From: Branchipolynoe longqiensis
Taxonomy: Eukaryota > Annelida > Polychaeta > Phyllodocida > Polynoidae
Direction: 5' to 3'
Assembly: GCA_030323885.1 (NCBI GenBank)
Contig: CM059186.1
Location: 29,125,005 to 29,189,004 of the forward strand
DNA length: 64,000 nucleotides
Shown: in pieces, positions 1 through 10,217 of the stretch
Position numbering within the stretch: the first letter of the stretch is position 1
How the letters are laid out: each line of letters begins with the position of its first letter
Position numbers and translations under genes: made by a program
The notes under the pieces: model-generated
Databases searched by the model: none
What the model was told of the DNA's origin: nothing
Seen by the model: only the letters and a program-made list of their open reading frames with translations

Positions 1-597
1 TAATGTCTACCCCGTGTCTGTCATATTTTTTATAATATTGTGTGGAGAAGACCCTTTTTGTAAGGAAGCCCTCATGTATGTGGATGACTTTCGGAGTGAT
101 GGCTGCTCCGTGTCTGCCATCTTCTTATAATATTGTGTGGAGAAGACCCTTTTTGTAAGGAAGCCCTCATGTATGTGGATGACTTTCGGAGTGATGACTG
201 CCCCGTGTCTGTCATCTTTTTATAATATTGAGTGGAGAAGGCCCTTTTTGTAAGGAAACCCTCATGTATGTGGATGACTTTCGGAGTGATGACTGCCCCG
301 TGTCTGCCATCTTCTTATAATATTGTGTGGAGAAGGCCCTTTTTGTAAGGAAGCCCTCATGTATGTGGATGACTTTCGGAGTGATGACTGCCCTGTGTCT
401 GTCATCTTTTTATAATATTGTGTGGAGAAGGCCCTTTTTGTAAAGAAGCCATCATGTATGTGGATGACCTTCAGTGTGATGACTGCCCCGTGTCTGTCAT
501 CTTTTTATAATATTGTGTGGAGAAGGCCCTTTTTGTAAGGAAGCCCTCATGTATGTGGATGACTTTTGGAGTAATGACCGCCCTGTGTCTGACATCG
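1..597. repeat. 95-96 bp tandem array, about six copies
   Basis: A unit of 95-96 bp recurs head to tail. The marker CCGTGTCTG (or CCTGTGTCTG) falls at about 12, 108, 203, 298, 393, 488 and 583, and each unit carries TATAATATTG, a CCCTTTTTGTAAGGAAGCCC block and ATGTATGTGGATGAC. Copies differ by only a few substitutions, so the array looks young. The window starts inside it, so its true length is unknown. No frame is coding-like. Confidence 0.92.
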
Positions 598-774
598 TCC
601 GTTGCCTAAAGAATAACCTTTCATGTAGGAATGCAATTTGTGCATTGGTCAATCAAGGAAATATGTGTTTGGGCTCGAACTTGAAATAGGTGTATTAAGT
701 GGGGAAGGAGTATTTGGGTAAGGAAGTGTTGTTTACGTCAGGAAGAAACCAAATGGTCCCATGAGGGAAAAATT
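598..774. other. Unassigned flank of the 95-bp array
   Basis: Loosely related words such as AAGGAAG and AGGAAGG persist after the array. The stretch may be a decayed continuation of it. No gene or mobile element was recognised. Confidence 0.4.
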
Positions 775-788
775 GCAGTGAGGAAGGC

Positions 789-1133
789 TTGGTTGGTCGT
801 TGGAGTTTATGTCCTGTCAACATCTAAGGTAATATCAGGACAGGTACCGACTTGTGACAGTCTGAACTCATAGTGACTTTATAGTCCTGCCCCACTGGGA
901 GACCATGCCACCAGCACCATGATCTGATATCCCACTCAGTCACTGACATGGACACTGAGCCAATTAGTCCTTGCCCTATCCTGATAATGCACAGCACCTG
1001 GCTAGGAAGCGACAAGTATAAATCTTTAAGTCATCGGTTTGACTCGACCAGGGTTTGAATCCCGTGAATTTGAATTGCATGATCTACCAATGGGGGAGAC
1101 GCACGCTCAACTCATTCCGGCATCCCGTCTGGT
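789..1133 (-). mobile_element. SINE-A, full length, with 14-bp TSD
   Basis: The minus strand reads head to tail. A tRNA-like head has an A-box-like GATGCCGGAATGAGTT near 1120 and a degenerate B box near 1060. The shared body follows (GTCGCTTCCTAGCCAGG, CAGGATA..., TGATATGACCTTAGATGTTG-type words). The tail is ACATAAACTCCAACGACC. The 14-base direct repeat GCAGTGAGGAAGGC flanks it at 775-788 and 1134-1147, which marks both insertion boundaries and shows the copy is intact. Head divergence suggests a moderately old insertion. A SINE makes no protein; it would have been transcribed by RNA polymerase III and moved by a LINE. Confidence 0.9.
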
Positions 1134-1147
1134 GCAGTGAGGAAGGC

Positions 1148-1619
1148 CATTTATGCCCAAATAGTCATTGGTGTATTGAAGCTACTCTGTGTGACGAAGG
1201 CTCCTATTCTGACAAAGACCTTCTATGTACAACGAGTCATTTATGTAATGAAACCACTCCTTCTGAAGATGCCATATTGTGGAGGAGGGTTTGTCGACCT
1301 TGATGGGCATGCTCTAAAGCTTGAGAAAGGCTATGTAATAAGAGAATGTCTTTGTGTAAAGAAGGTAGTTTGTGACTGGATACCCAGGATACCATACATC
1401 TGGGTCCTGGTGTGGGTGTATGGTGGGGATGTGCGTGGCTGGATGGTAGTCCTGAGTGGGCGTACGGTTGATCGGTGTGTGGGTGTATGGTGGGGATGTG
1501 TGTGGGTGGATGGTAGTCCTGCGTGGGTGTATGGTGGACCTATGTGTTTGGGCCCATATAGGTATCTTTCTATGGATTATATATGTATATTACATGTACA
1601 TAATTTAAAAGTGGGACTC
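1148..1619. other. Unassigned, with weak TG-rich internal repeats
   Basis: Between 1400 and 1545 the phrase GGGTGTATGGTGGGGATGTG recurs two to three times as a decayed minisatellite. The rest shows no recognisable gene or element. Open frames across it are short and have no coding character. Confidence 0.4.
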
Positions 1620-2322
1620 TTAAGCCCTGGTCATATAGACGTTAGTGAACGTAGGTGAACGTAGTTGAACATAGGATAGATTAACGTGGGTGAAACGTGC
1701 TGTCACTATGTTAAACTATGTTAAGGTATGGCAGGTTTTGGTTGATCACCCACCTATTAGTATGGATAAATATGTCATGGTACGGATCCCGGTGCATTAT
1801 GGTATGGATCCCGGTACGTCCAACTATGTTGAACTATGTTGAACTATGTTGAACTACGTTACCCTCAACTACGTTCAACTACGTTCAACTTCGTCCACTA
1901 ATGGCTATGTGACCTCAGCAGAATGGCCAAGGTTTTGTGTGGGTCAAAGTATGCTAGGGTACTCTAGCATATGCTAGAGGACGCTAGAGTACATTAGAGT
2001 ATGCTAGAGTATGCTAGAGTATGCTAGAGTACAGTAAGAAGTAAGCTAGAGTATGCTAGAATATGCGAGAGTATGCTAGAGTACATTATCATCACATTGG
2101 CTACGTCTGCCTCACACATACCTCTCTTTTGAACATGTCCAAAGCTTAAATCGGAACTCACGGCCCACACATGTTCTTATCACATTCTCATCATGGAGAA
2201 GTATGGATGCCGGTAAGTTCATCTAAGTTCAACTATGTTCAACTACGTCCAACTATTTTCAACTAGGTTAGCCTCCACTATGTTCAACTACGTTCACTAA
2301 CGTGTATGTGACCTGGCCTTTA
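1620..2322. mobile_element. Hairpin (foldback) element H1, TTAA-type
   Basis: The left end is TTAAGCCCTGGTCATA and continues with GACGTTAGTGAACGTAGG...GTAGTTGAAC. The right end, read on the minus strand, is CTAAAGGCCAGGTCACATAC followed by ACGTTAGTGAACGTAGTTGAAC, so the termini are inverted repeats of roughly 45 bp. A second right-like arm ends near 1915, so the structure is compound. Both arms are filled with the motif TTCAACTACG. The core word TTTTGAACATGTCCAAAG lies at 2127-2144. No open frame fits a transposase, so this is a non-autonomous element. Confidence 0.7.
1946..2085. repeat. 10-bp array AGTATGCTAG inside H1
   Basis: Tandem AGTATGCTAG/AGTACGCTAG-like decamers with some changes occupy the middle of hairpin element H1, between its two right-like arms. 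Confidence 0.8.
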
Positions 2323-2478
2323 GGGGTCAGTTGGTTAAGGGTCAGAGTCGGCCAGATGCAGAGAATGGCAGTATATCGAGTTAGTTTGGTATGTGAGGAT
2401 AGGTGTCAGAATGAGACCGACCAGAAACTTTAGTAGGTATTGTTAATTTATATACACATAACAAATTATATAATACAT
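2323..2478. other. Unassigned spacer
   Basis: No gene or repeat was recognised between hairpin H1 and the next MITE. Confidence 0.35.
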
Positions 2479-2480
2479 AT

Positions 2481-2707
2481 GAAGAGTTCAAGTGCAAAAC
2501 CATGTAAACGCCAATCCAAAAATGAAGTCTAAATACAAGATCTTTACATGAAAATAATCTGAAACCTCACTAATTCCACGTTTCATAAGATCACGTGGTT
2601 ATGGAGCAATGGACAAAAGAGGAGGAATGTAACAAGAAATTGAAGGTTTGATTCCAATGTTTATCTCCATTTTTGGATTGGCGTTTACGTGGTTTTGTGC
2701 CTGAACT

Positions 2708-2710
<3 letters not shown>
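2481..2710. mobile_element. MITE-M copy 1, about 45-bp TIRs, TA flanks
   Basis: The left end GAAGAGTTCAAGTGCAAAAC continues as CATGTAAACGCCAATCCAAA. The right end is its inverse, ending GCGTTTACGTGGTTTTGTGC then CTGAACTCTT. The TIR spans about 45 bp and flanking bases are AT-rich (TAT on both sides), as expected of Tc1/mariner-type MITEs. At 230 bp there is no room for a transposase. A second copy lies at 16832-17065. An AT microsatellite begins directly at the right end. Confidence 0.85.

Positions 2711-2766
<56 letters not shown>
2708..2766. repeat. (TA)n microsatellite
   Basis: About 29 uninterrupted TA dinucleotides abut the right end of MITE-M copy 1. Confidence 0.95.
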
Positions 2767-2771
<5 letters not shown>

Positions 2772-3187
2772 TGCAATACAGTTTACACTGTAATTTATCT
2801 TGAACCTTGTCGATCAGTTTGAGCGAATCCTATTTAATAATACAACTAAATTCACACACCCCTCTTGATCAGAATCCAAATCTAGTCAAGTCACATCCAA
2901 GAGGGAAAGTTGTGCACATGATTTGAACTTGGAACTCTCTTCAATCCCCAATTAACTGGATTGCAGACACATTATCTCGTAGTGTACTGCAGCCTTACCG
3001 GGAGCTGCTTCATTCCACTGGTCAGCTGTAATAATAAATTAGTAATTGTCCACCCTCCTGGCAGCTGATGATAGGTTACTTGAAGCTTATCGTATGGACG
3101 GGGCCAGCTGTTGGCTGGGGAGTACATTGAGCTGTGGGTGTGCGGGGAGGGGGGAGAGGAGAGGAGGAGAGGGTGCGAATAGGATCT
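2767..3187. other. Unassigned unique-looking sequence
   Basis: Short open frames only. A G-rich patch (GGGGAGGGGGGAGAGG) lies at about 3140-3170. I see no gene here. Confidence 0.35.
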
Positions 3188-3515
3188 GTTGTTGGGAGTT
3201 TTACGTCCTGGCAACATCTAAGTTCATATCAGGATGGGAACCAACTTGTGAGAGTGTGCACTCATGGTGACTTTATAGTGCTGGCCAATAGGAAATCAGG
3301 CAGCTGGCACCATGACCGGATTGATATCCCATTCTGTCACATTATCCTGACACTGAGCTAACCAGTCCTTGCCCTATCCTATTACTGCCGAGCGCCAGGC
3401 TAGGAAGCGACAAGTATAAATTTGATAAGTAATGGGTTTGACTCGATGGGGAAGCAAACTCCTGATATCCCGCACACGTGGCCTGTGCTATCCCGATTCG
3501 GCCACCGTGCCCCGT
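3188..3515 (-). mobile_element. SINE-B (alternative tRNA-like head)
   Basis: On the minus strand the body and tail match SINE-A closely (tail ACGTAAAACTCCCAACAAC at the 3188 side). The head differs: GGTGGCCGAATCGGGATAGC...GGAGTTTGCTTCCCC in place of the GATGGCCGAATGAGTTAGAG head. The copy appears full length. A degenerate AATAGGA-type direct repeat may flank it. Confidence 0.85.
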
Positions 3516-3924
3516 GGGTAAATAGGAAGTGCTGCCCATCCCCCACATCAATGCCCCCCCCCCCCCACCCCACCACCACCCGCAACGAGCAAAGGTCCAT
3601 CCCATCAGGCTGGGATTTCTTATCAGCACATTCCAGACAAGGCTCGGCCGCTGGACCCCTTATGTCATCAAGAAAACAAAAGGGGGCACGCTTACTTATA
3701 GTAGATAAGCACCATGCAGGTGGTGATAGTGTGCGATGGCCAATACGGAAACAGCACCAGCGATACCTATGAATGCCCTGCTGGTTAAAGAGAGCACCAC
3801 CTGGAGGAATTAGGAGGAAGTGGATGCATTGTGTGTCCACTTCCCGGATGTCAGAGATTGGAAGGACTGGATCAGACAGGCACACACATACACACCTCCA
3901 CTTTCCACCCCAGACTACTGGGTG
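3516..3924. other. Unassigned, with poly-C run and a small hairpin
   Basis: A C-rich run lies at 3553-3566. An inverted pair GGAAGTGGA...TCCACTTCC sits at about 3820-3845. No convincing exon was found. Confidence 0.35.
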
Positions 3925-4211
3925 AGGTGGACAAATCGGTAGCGCGTGGGCCTCATGTGCAGAAGATCAGAAGTTCAGTTCCCTGTCGAGTCAAACCAGT
4001 GACTCATAAAATTGATACTTGTCGCTTCCTAGCCTGATGCTTGCCATTAATAGGATAGGACAAGGAGTGGTTAGCTCAGTGTTAGGATAATGTGACTCAG
4101 TAGGAGGTCATGGTGCTGGCAGCCTGATTTCCCAGTGGGGAAGCACTATAAAATCGCCTTGAGTGTGCAATGTCACAAGTCGGTAACCATCCTGATATGA
4201 CCTTATATGTT
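3925..4211 (+). mobile_element. SINE-B 5' part, interrupted by a nested SINE
   Basis: The head GGACAAATCGGTAGCGCG with a B-box-like AGTTCAGTTCCCTG is followed by the shared body, in plus orientation. The copy is cut at CCTTATATGTT by a reversed SINE-A. Its missing tail (CCTTAGATGTTGTCAGGACG then TAAAACTCCAAC) resumes at 4552. This copy is therefore older than the one inside it. Confidence 0.88.
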
Positions 4212-4551
4212 TTGTTTGTTGTTTGTTGTTGTTTAACGTCCTAGCAACATCTAAGGTCATATCAGGACGGGTATCGACTTGTGCCAGTGCACACTCAGTG
4301 ACTTTATAGTGCTGTCCCACTGAGAAACCAGGCCACTGGCACCATGACCTGATATCCCACTCAGTCACATTATCCTGACACTGAGCCAACCAGTCCCTGC
4401 CTTATTCTATTAATGCCGAGCACCTGGGTAGGAAGCGACAAGTATCAATTTTTAAGTCATTGGTTTGACTTGACCAGGGTTCGGACCCACGACCCCATAA
4501 TCTACCAGCACGGGAGACGGACACTCTAACTCATTCGGCCATCCTGTCTGG
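4212..4551 (-). mobile_element. SINE-A nested inside a SINE-B
   Basis: A complete reversed SINE-A. The tail GTTAAACAACAACAAACAAC is at the left, and the head with CCAGACAGGATGGCCGAATG is at the right. The target word CCTTAKATGTT is duplicated on both sides (4201-4211 and 4552-4562, one mismatch). This is direct evidence of insertion into the 3' end of an older SINE. Confidence 0.92.
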
Positions 4552-4595
4552 CCTTAGATGTTGTCAGGACGTAAAACTCCAACAATCAACCAACC
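4552..4595 (+). mobile_element. SINE-B 3' part (tail of the interrupted copy)
   Basis: This is the displaced tail of the copy starting at 3925: CCTTAGATGTTGTCAGGACG then TAAAACTCCAACAATCAACC. It confirms the nesting order. Confidence 0.9.
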
Positions 4596-4651
4596 AATCC
4601 ACAAAAGGCTCCACTGGTTAGCAATACCACTCCCGGGTCGACCAGCCCTAT

Positions 4652-5412
4652 AAGTATTGAGAGAGAAGGGGATCGATGGAAGGGAGAGGGATGGAGGGAA
4701 GGGGAGTAAATAATGGGGAAGGATAGGGGAGGGGAATGGAGGAGAGGCGAGGAGAGAGGGAGAAGAGGAGATGACAGGGGGAGAAGGGACGGATTGAGAG
4801 AAGAAGAAGGGAGCGGAAGGGAAGAAAATGGAAGAGAGGAGAGGAGTGGGGAGGGGAAGGGGGGAGAGCGAAGGAGCCGGGGAGAAGAGGAGATGAGAAG
4901 GGGAGAAAGGACCGAATAAGAGCAGCAGATGGGAGGGGAAGGGAAGGGAGGACACGGGAAGAGGGGGAGGAGTGGAGAGCGGAAGGGGAGAGCGAGAGGG
5001 GAGAGGGGAGGGGAAGGGAGAGGAGAGGAAACGACGGAAGCAGAGGGGATGGGGGAGAAGTGGAGATAGGTGGGGAGGGGAGGGAAGGAAATAATAGGGG
5101 TGGGGAGAGGAGATGAGGAGGGTACGGGCAGGAAGGGAGGGGGAAGGGGATGGAAGAGGAGGGGAGAGGAGATGAGAGGGTCAGGGGGAGAACGGATAGG
5201 GAGGAAAGGGGATGGAATAGCAAGGGATGGGAAGGGAGGGGAGAGGAGATGAGATGAGGAGGGTAGGGGGAGAAAGGGAGCTGGGGAAAAGAGATGGAAG
5301 GGGAGGGGACAGGAGATGGAAGGAGGAGGATGGAGAAGGGAGGGCGAGCAAAGGGGGTGGATGGGGAGGGGTGAGGAAGGGAGGGGTGGGGGGGGGGGCG
5401 CGGGGGGGGGTT
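4652..5412. repeat. Polypurine GGGGAGAGG-type array
   Basis: About 760 bp are almost entirely A and G on the plus strand, built from GGGGAGAGGAGATGAG-like units of variable length. It ends in G runs at 5388-5412. Such strand-asymmetric purine tracts can form triplex (H-DNA) structures. The 266- and 300-codon Ser/Pro/Leu-rich frames on the minus strand are by-products of the composition. Confidence 0.9.
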
Positions 5413-5867
5413 GGAAGAGAACTTGTACACTGAAGCTAAACAACGCATTAGAAAAAGTGTCAGAAGGATGGGTTGTCAAAATAACCACATGATTTTAGAT
5501 TCTAATATGCTAAATATTATATGGTTCAAATATTTATTTATTGTAGACTGCTAGTTTCGTGTTTTTTGGGGGTGTTTTTTTTGGGGGGGGGGGGATGAAT
5601 AATTCAGGAAATCATGATGTCAAATCGAGAGTATTCAGTGGTTGTCATCTCGATGTGTATTTTTCATTGTCTTCAAGTTCCTCCACTGTATACCCATATA
5701 GATAAACACGGAGCACTGGAAAAAAGGACATTCACAGCCTGTTCATAATTGATTCATACCGAGACAGTTTGTGCTCAAATTTAGGCTTGGTTGTCATGCA
5801 ACCCTACTCTGGATAGGTGTGACTCTGTTACTTAAGGTCTTGCCAGCACCCCAAGAGGAAAAGGGTG
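5413..5867. other. Unassigned AT-rich sequence
   Basis: No gene or named repeat was seen. A T-rich/G-rich run (GTTTTTTTTGGGGGGGGGGG) lies at about 5574-5594. Confidence 0.35.
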
Positions 5868-5919
5868 GTTGGTTGCTGGAGTTTAACGTCCTGGCAACAT
5901 CTAAGGTCGAATCATGGAA
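5868..5919 (-). mobile_element. SINE-A 3' fragment
   Basis: On the minus strand this is only the tail module: CCTTAGATGTTGCCAGGACG then TTAAACTCCAGCAACCAACC. It is a heavily 5'-truncated copy. Confidence 0.75.
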
Positions 5920-6377
5920 AGGGATAACAACGGGTGGCATGGTGTCACGTGCTTGTGGTACATGGGTCAAGACAATAGAGAGGAGAGTGAAGGCATGAAG
6001 TAGTGTCAGTCACTTAGTCACACACATATTGTCTATATAAATATGTTGACGCAGACGACATTTACACACATCCACACACACAGTGAGATGGTCACTCAGC
6101 CCCACCCCAGACCGACCCATCCCCCCGCCTCCTCCTCGCCTCGCCCCGCCCCGCCATGTCCCGCCACTCCTCAGGACCATAACCTGACAACGGCAGCCGG
6201 CCGGCGTGAGGTGCTGAAAACATTATATCAGTTCCGATCTGAAACACCAGGCCGCAGCACCGTCGCCCCGTTTGCGCGTTGTTTCCGTTCACAACGCACA
6301 CTGCACCGCTTCAGGCGGCGCTCGGGCAGCACACCGCCACCGTTTGTAGTGCTTGCCCTCTAGCTGCGGAGCGGGAA
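5920..6377. other. Unassigned, GC-rich 6090-6360
   Basis: The segment 6090-6360 is CG-rich with several CpG dinucleotides and a CCCCGCCCCGCC stretch. Its frames (about 106 codons plus strand, 69 minus strand) have no recognisable domain. It may be a small CpG-rich island, but no splice-bounded exon can be defended. Confidence 0.3.
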
Positions 6378-6800
6378 AGTCATCATCATCATGCTGTCGG
6401 TCGCAATGCGACAAAGACTGCTTTCATTACTTGACTGGCGCTCTCCATTTAGCTAAGTACATTTCATGAAAGCTGCCTGCAAAAGTGTTGAAGTGCTGCT
6501 GGCTTTTGCAAGTTACCAGCGGCACTCTCTCGGGGAGCAAGTAGAGGTTTCACACCGGCAAGAACATGTCCAGACAGATGCAAAACTATTTGTCCCTGCA
6601 GTGGCTGGTCGGGAGATGTTGGGAGTTCCATACATCAACTGCCCTTGATGCTGCCACAGTGACATGGTTTTCTGTTCAGGGTTTACTCCCTTAGCCTTCG
6701 GTTCTGTCAAGAACCTGTACCACAAGGCAGTGGTTTACAACTCTGCAGGGCAGGGGCGTCAAACTCCCTGAGGTATTGCAATACCTGCATACCCTGAGGT
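6378..6800 (+). mobile_element. Dispersed repeat D, copy 1
   Basis: About 420 bp run from a CATCATCATCATGCTGTCGG start to the repeated end CTGAGGTATTGCAATACCTG. Two further copies lie at 28579-28970 (reverse) and 40163-40626. The end carries the palindrome AGGTATTGCAATACCT, duplicated here at 6770-6806. Short frames of 60-70 codons are shared with the 40-kb copy but the minus-strand one starts at TTG, and the 28-kb copy has a stop in it. It is treated as non-coding. The family type is unknown. Confidence 0.8.
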
Positions 6801-7029
6801 ATTGCAATACCTGCATATATATATATATGATTATATACCTGCTGGAACACGGACCTCCATATCCTAAGTACAGTTGATTCATATCAAAGCAGTTTTTGCT
6901 CAGATTTAGACATGGTCTTTATTCACCCCTAATATGTGTCTGGGAGTGAATATTTTATATATCCAATACCGAATAGGCGTACGGAGCAGGTGGGGGGTTG
7001 GGGGTTGGGGGGTGGAGAGGGAGGGGTGT

Positions 7030-7322
7030 TGTACAGTATAACCCCGTTAAATCAAACTTGAAGAGGCCCTAGAAATCTGTTTGGATTAACCGATCATTGG
7101 TTTAACCGAGCTTTGACTTTGACTTGGCTTTGACAAAAATGTGGGTGCATTCAATCAATCAATCAATAGTTCCGTCCTCTAGTCGAGGGTTGGATGCAAT
7201 GGTTCTCTGTGGGTGCATTATGAATGTAATATACAATGTATGTGGACACTATGATTATAGTTTTTTTTATGTATATACAGTTTAACCCCATTAAACCAAC
7301 CTCGGTTAAATCAAACAATCGG
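7030..7322 (-). mobile_element. MITE-Q copy 1 (pogo/Tigger-like), interrupted
   Basis: The end TACAGTATAACCCCGTTAAA is followed by TCAAACTTG...GTTTGGATTAACCGATCATTG. The same text appears in reverse at 57649-58052. Inner words ATATACAATGTATGTGGACAC and a second ACAGTTTAACCCCATTAAAC block are also shared. TACAGT termini with TA flanks are typical of Tc1/mariner-pogo MITEs. A 57-bp retroposon interrupts it at 7152. Confidence 0.78.
7152..7208 (-). mobile_element. 57-bp retroposon with (ATTG)n tail and 11-bp TSD
   Basis: On the minus strand a short body (AACCATTGCATCCAACCCTC then GACTAGAGGACGGAACT) ends in ATTGATTGATTG. It is flanked by perfect copies of GTGGGTGCATT at 7141-7151 and 7209-7219, so both ends of this very short insertion are certain. 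It is probably the extreme 3' end of a LINE or SINE. Confidence 0.85.
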
Positions 7323-7735
7323 GAAAGTAGACGCTACGATTCATACATAGACTGTGTCGGCACATAGCGGTGCCACTCGAGCAGCATTTGTTCGATCGCA
7401 GGCCGGTGGTTTCTGTTATGCATTGGCGCCGTCTGGTGAGAATGGCGGGCAGCTGAGTGTGTTGCGTGTCCGCAGTGTGTGCATAGCTGTGCAGTGTGAA
7501 CAGGCGTTGGGTGTTGCATTGTGTTGTGTGTGCAGTGCGGCTTCGGCCTGTGTGTGTATTCCCATTCATTTAACCACATTTACTCTCTACCCACTAAACC
7601 ATCCGAGCGTTTGTCACGTGATCTCAGAAACAAGTTTCCTTTTGTGTCCCTCAAAACAACCCCTTTTTTTTTGGAAAAGCTGTTTCCCGCCATTCTTCCT
7701 TTTTCCTTTTTTAAATTAAATTAATTTTATTTTAT
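7323..7735. other. Unassigned; no supported gene
   Basis: Open frames up to about 120 codons cross this stretch, but with no domain, no splice context and low-complexity ends. T-rich runs start at 7664. I see no defensible gene. Confidence 0.3.
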
Positions 7736-7848
7736 ATATATATATATCTATTTTTTTAGAAGAAAACAGGTACAATGTGGGGGACGAACCAATGGGGCGT
7801 GCCGTTACATTATCTCATCCTCCACACGATTCCTCTTCTCCTCAAAGC

Positions 7849-8045
7849 TATTATTTGTCTTCTTCTTTATCTTCTTCTTCCTATTCTTTTTCTTCTCGTA
7901 TTGTTCTTCTTCTTGCTTAGATTCTTTCTCTTCTTCCTCTTCACCCTCTTCTTGTTCGTCTTCTTGTTTGTCTTCTCCTATTCTTCCTCTTCTTGTTCTT
8001 GTACTTGTCATTCTTCGTCTTCTTCTTGTTCTTCATCCTCTTCTT
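7849..8045. repeat. CTT/CTTCTT pyrimidine array
   Basis: A polypyrimidine run of TTCTTCTTC-like triplets with small interruptions (TTCTTCTTCTTCCTCTTC type). It yields Leu/Phe/Ser-rich peptides on the plus strand and Glu/Lys-rich ones on the minus strand, neither real. Confidence 0.88.
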
Positions 8046-8248
8046 AATGTATGACTACTTCTTCGCAGTTCCCACTTGATACGTTATTTGAGCGATTCAT
8101 TGTAAATCTTTGTGAATCTACTTCCCAGTAACGTACAATTCATATCTTCCTAGGACTATATTCAGATGAATCAAACTATATGACCAAAATGTAAAACAAA
8201 AACCCTATGTCATGATATATGCTGTACTTATGGGCTACCATACCAACT

Positions 8249-8423
8249 TTTTGGCCTTTTAAAAATTAATAAGTGTCTATTGACACCTAACTGATTGTAT
8301 GCTTTTACATTATATGTAAAGGCGATGGTTGAATAAAAAACAAACAATTCTCGCCGTAAATATGGCCTATGCTGCCGACACGGCGTAAAGAAACCACCAA
8401 TCAATCAATCAATCAATCAATCA
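8249..8423 (+). mobile_element. Retroposon E copy 1, (AATC)n tail, 12-bp TSD
   Basis: The body ends with AATATGGCCTATGCTGCCGA then CACGGCGTAAAGAAACCACC and an (AATC)n tail. It is flanked by ACCATACCAACT at 8237-8248 and 8424-8435, exact copies. This is the longest E copy here (175 bp). Other copies lie at 35830, 44226 and 63766. The shared 3' end with variable 5' truncation is what LINE-type reverse transcription leaves. Confidence 0.9.
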
Positions 8424-8530
8424 ACCATACCAACTCAGTGATCTATTGTCTATGTGTGCTGCCACCTTGTGGAAATAAAGGGGTGACAACATGACTTCCA
8501 GAATCAAGCACAATCTTTCAAGTAATGTCC

Positions 8531-8696
8531 AAACCAGACGGGATGGCTGAATGAGTAAGAGCGTCCGTCTCCTGTGTTGGTGGACCATGGGATCGTGGGT
8601 TCGAGCCCTGTTCGAGTCAAACCAATGACTTAAAATTTGATACTTGTCGCTTCCTAGCCAGGCGCTCATCATTATTAGGATAGGGCAAGGACTGGG
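8531..8696 (+). mobile_element. SINE-A 5' half, 3' truncated
   Basis: It starts CCAGACGGGATGGCTGAATG with A box and a good B box (GGGTTCGAGCCCTG), then runs into the body as far as AGGATAGGGCAAGGACTGG. A poly-G run then replaces the remainder. It is cut by rearrangement, not by 5' truncation. Confidence 0.85.
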
Positions 8697-8872
8697 AGGG
8701 GGGGGGGGCAATCGCCTTCTAAGACCTTTTCCACAGAAAATGCTGCACAGCGAGGTGCTGCTATCCGCATTAATTCTTCCCACTGCCGCCAGAGGGAGGG
8801 TTGGTTGTTGAAAATCGCTTATAGCCACTTTCACTTGTTCTCTAACTAACGTATTCCACCTTCTGTTACTTG

Positions 8873-9214
8873 TTTGGTTGTTGAGGCTTTATGTCCTGAC
8901 AACATCTAAGGTCATATCAGGACGGATACCGTATTGTGACAGTGAACACTCATGGCAACTTTACAGTGCTGCCCCGTGGGGAGACCAGGCCACCAGCCAA
9001 AGGATGTGATATCCCACCTAGTCACATTATCCTGACACTGAGCCAACCAGTCCTTGCCCTACCATAATAATGCCGGGCGCCTGGCTAGGTAGTGATAAGT
9101 ATCAATTTTTAAGTTATTGTTTTGACTCGACCAAGGTTCGAACCAGTGGGTTTGAATACCACGATCTACTAAAACGGGAGACGGACGCTCAACTCATTCG
9201 GTCATACCGTCTGG
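8873..9214 (-). mobile_element. SINE-A, near full length
   Basis: On the minus strand the head is CCAGACGGTATGACCGAATG. The body and the tail ACATAAAGCCTCAACAACCA follow. There are moderate substitutions throughout. No clear target-site duplication was found. Confidence 0.87.
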
Positions 9215-9304
9215 TAGGAATGACAAGAGCTACGTTTCTATGACATAGAGCAATAAGAGGGAGTGGCTGCTTTCGTTTAATTTCTTGGTCATATAGTTTT
9301 AAAT

Positions 9305-9687
9305 CAAAGACCCTATAATACTAAGACGGTTCACTTAGCCTGTACTGCGTAATCAAAATGATCAAACCCACCACTTGGTGCGCTGGCTGATCTCTTGGTT
9401 AAACAGTTGCTATATTATATGTATAAATGTATATATGAATGTGAAAGATGTGTGATGATGGCAATGATGATGCTGATGCTGATGATGATGTGTATTTGTT
9501 CATAGCAATTACATATTGATGTGTATTCATACTTACCTATCTCATGTATAATATAATTGTATGTGTTTACATGTGAAACACCAACCAGCAGCCGGGCTGA
9601 TCAAACCCACCAAAAGGTGGCACTGCAAAATTTTCATTACGATGGGAGAGATAGGGAGTGAGCCGTCTTAGTATTATAAGGTATTTG
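9305..9687. mobile_element. MITE-T copy 1, about 31-bp TIRs
   Basis: The left terminus CAAAGACCCTATAATACTAA then GACGGTTCACT matches, inverted, the right terminus near 9655-9687 (GTGAGCCGTCTTAGTATTAT). The interior has a GATGATGATG microsatellite, and the phrase GATCAAACCCACCA occurs near both ends. A close copy lies at 44665-45044. At 380 bp the element is non-autonomous. The superfamily is uncertain because the target duplication is not clear. Confidence 0.85.
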
Positions 9688-10217
9688 TCTAAATATAGTC
9701 ATTTCTTGACGTTAAAACACCGCTCATCCAGCCATCAACTAAACCAACTATTTATCACCATTCATCATCAATTTCTTAACCCCATGGGTCATTGGGGCAT
9801 GACAGATAACTTTTCAACCAGGTTATTCCATTTTTCCCTGTTCTCCACTGTTCTCTGGAAGTTGCCGAAATCAAGGCTTGTCCATTCCCTGATGTTGTCT
9901 TCCCATCTCTTCTTGTGTCCCTCCACCACGTCTTCTCTCCCCCCCCCCCCCTCCTCCCTCCCTTCATTGTGCTTTGCAAGGTGGTTTTAGCCAGACCTGA
10001 TGTTCACACCTGTTGTTACTTGATAGTGTAGTGCCGCGGCAACGATGCAGCTGCACCGGGCTGCCGCTGAGGATGGTGCAGGAGCAGGGTTCAACAGATG
10101 TACACAGCAGTACAGGTAGATTGGTTGCTGGGAGCATTCCCGCTCACCTGGGTGCTTACACACTAGTACCAACGCCTGCCGCCAGTAAGATAAGGTGCAT
10201 GTGGGACACGTTTTTTG
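9688..10217. other. Unassigned sequence
   Basis: A C-rich run lies at 9940-9960. No exon, RNA gene or named repeat was recognised. Confidence 0.35.

Noticed and set aside
6513..6725. 70-codon minus-strand frame shared with 40349-40561
   Set aside because: It starts at TTG, has a stop in the 28-kb copy, and belongs to dispersed repeat D; sharing reflects the repeat, not coding selection.
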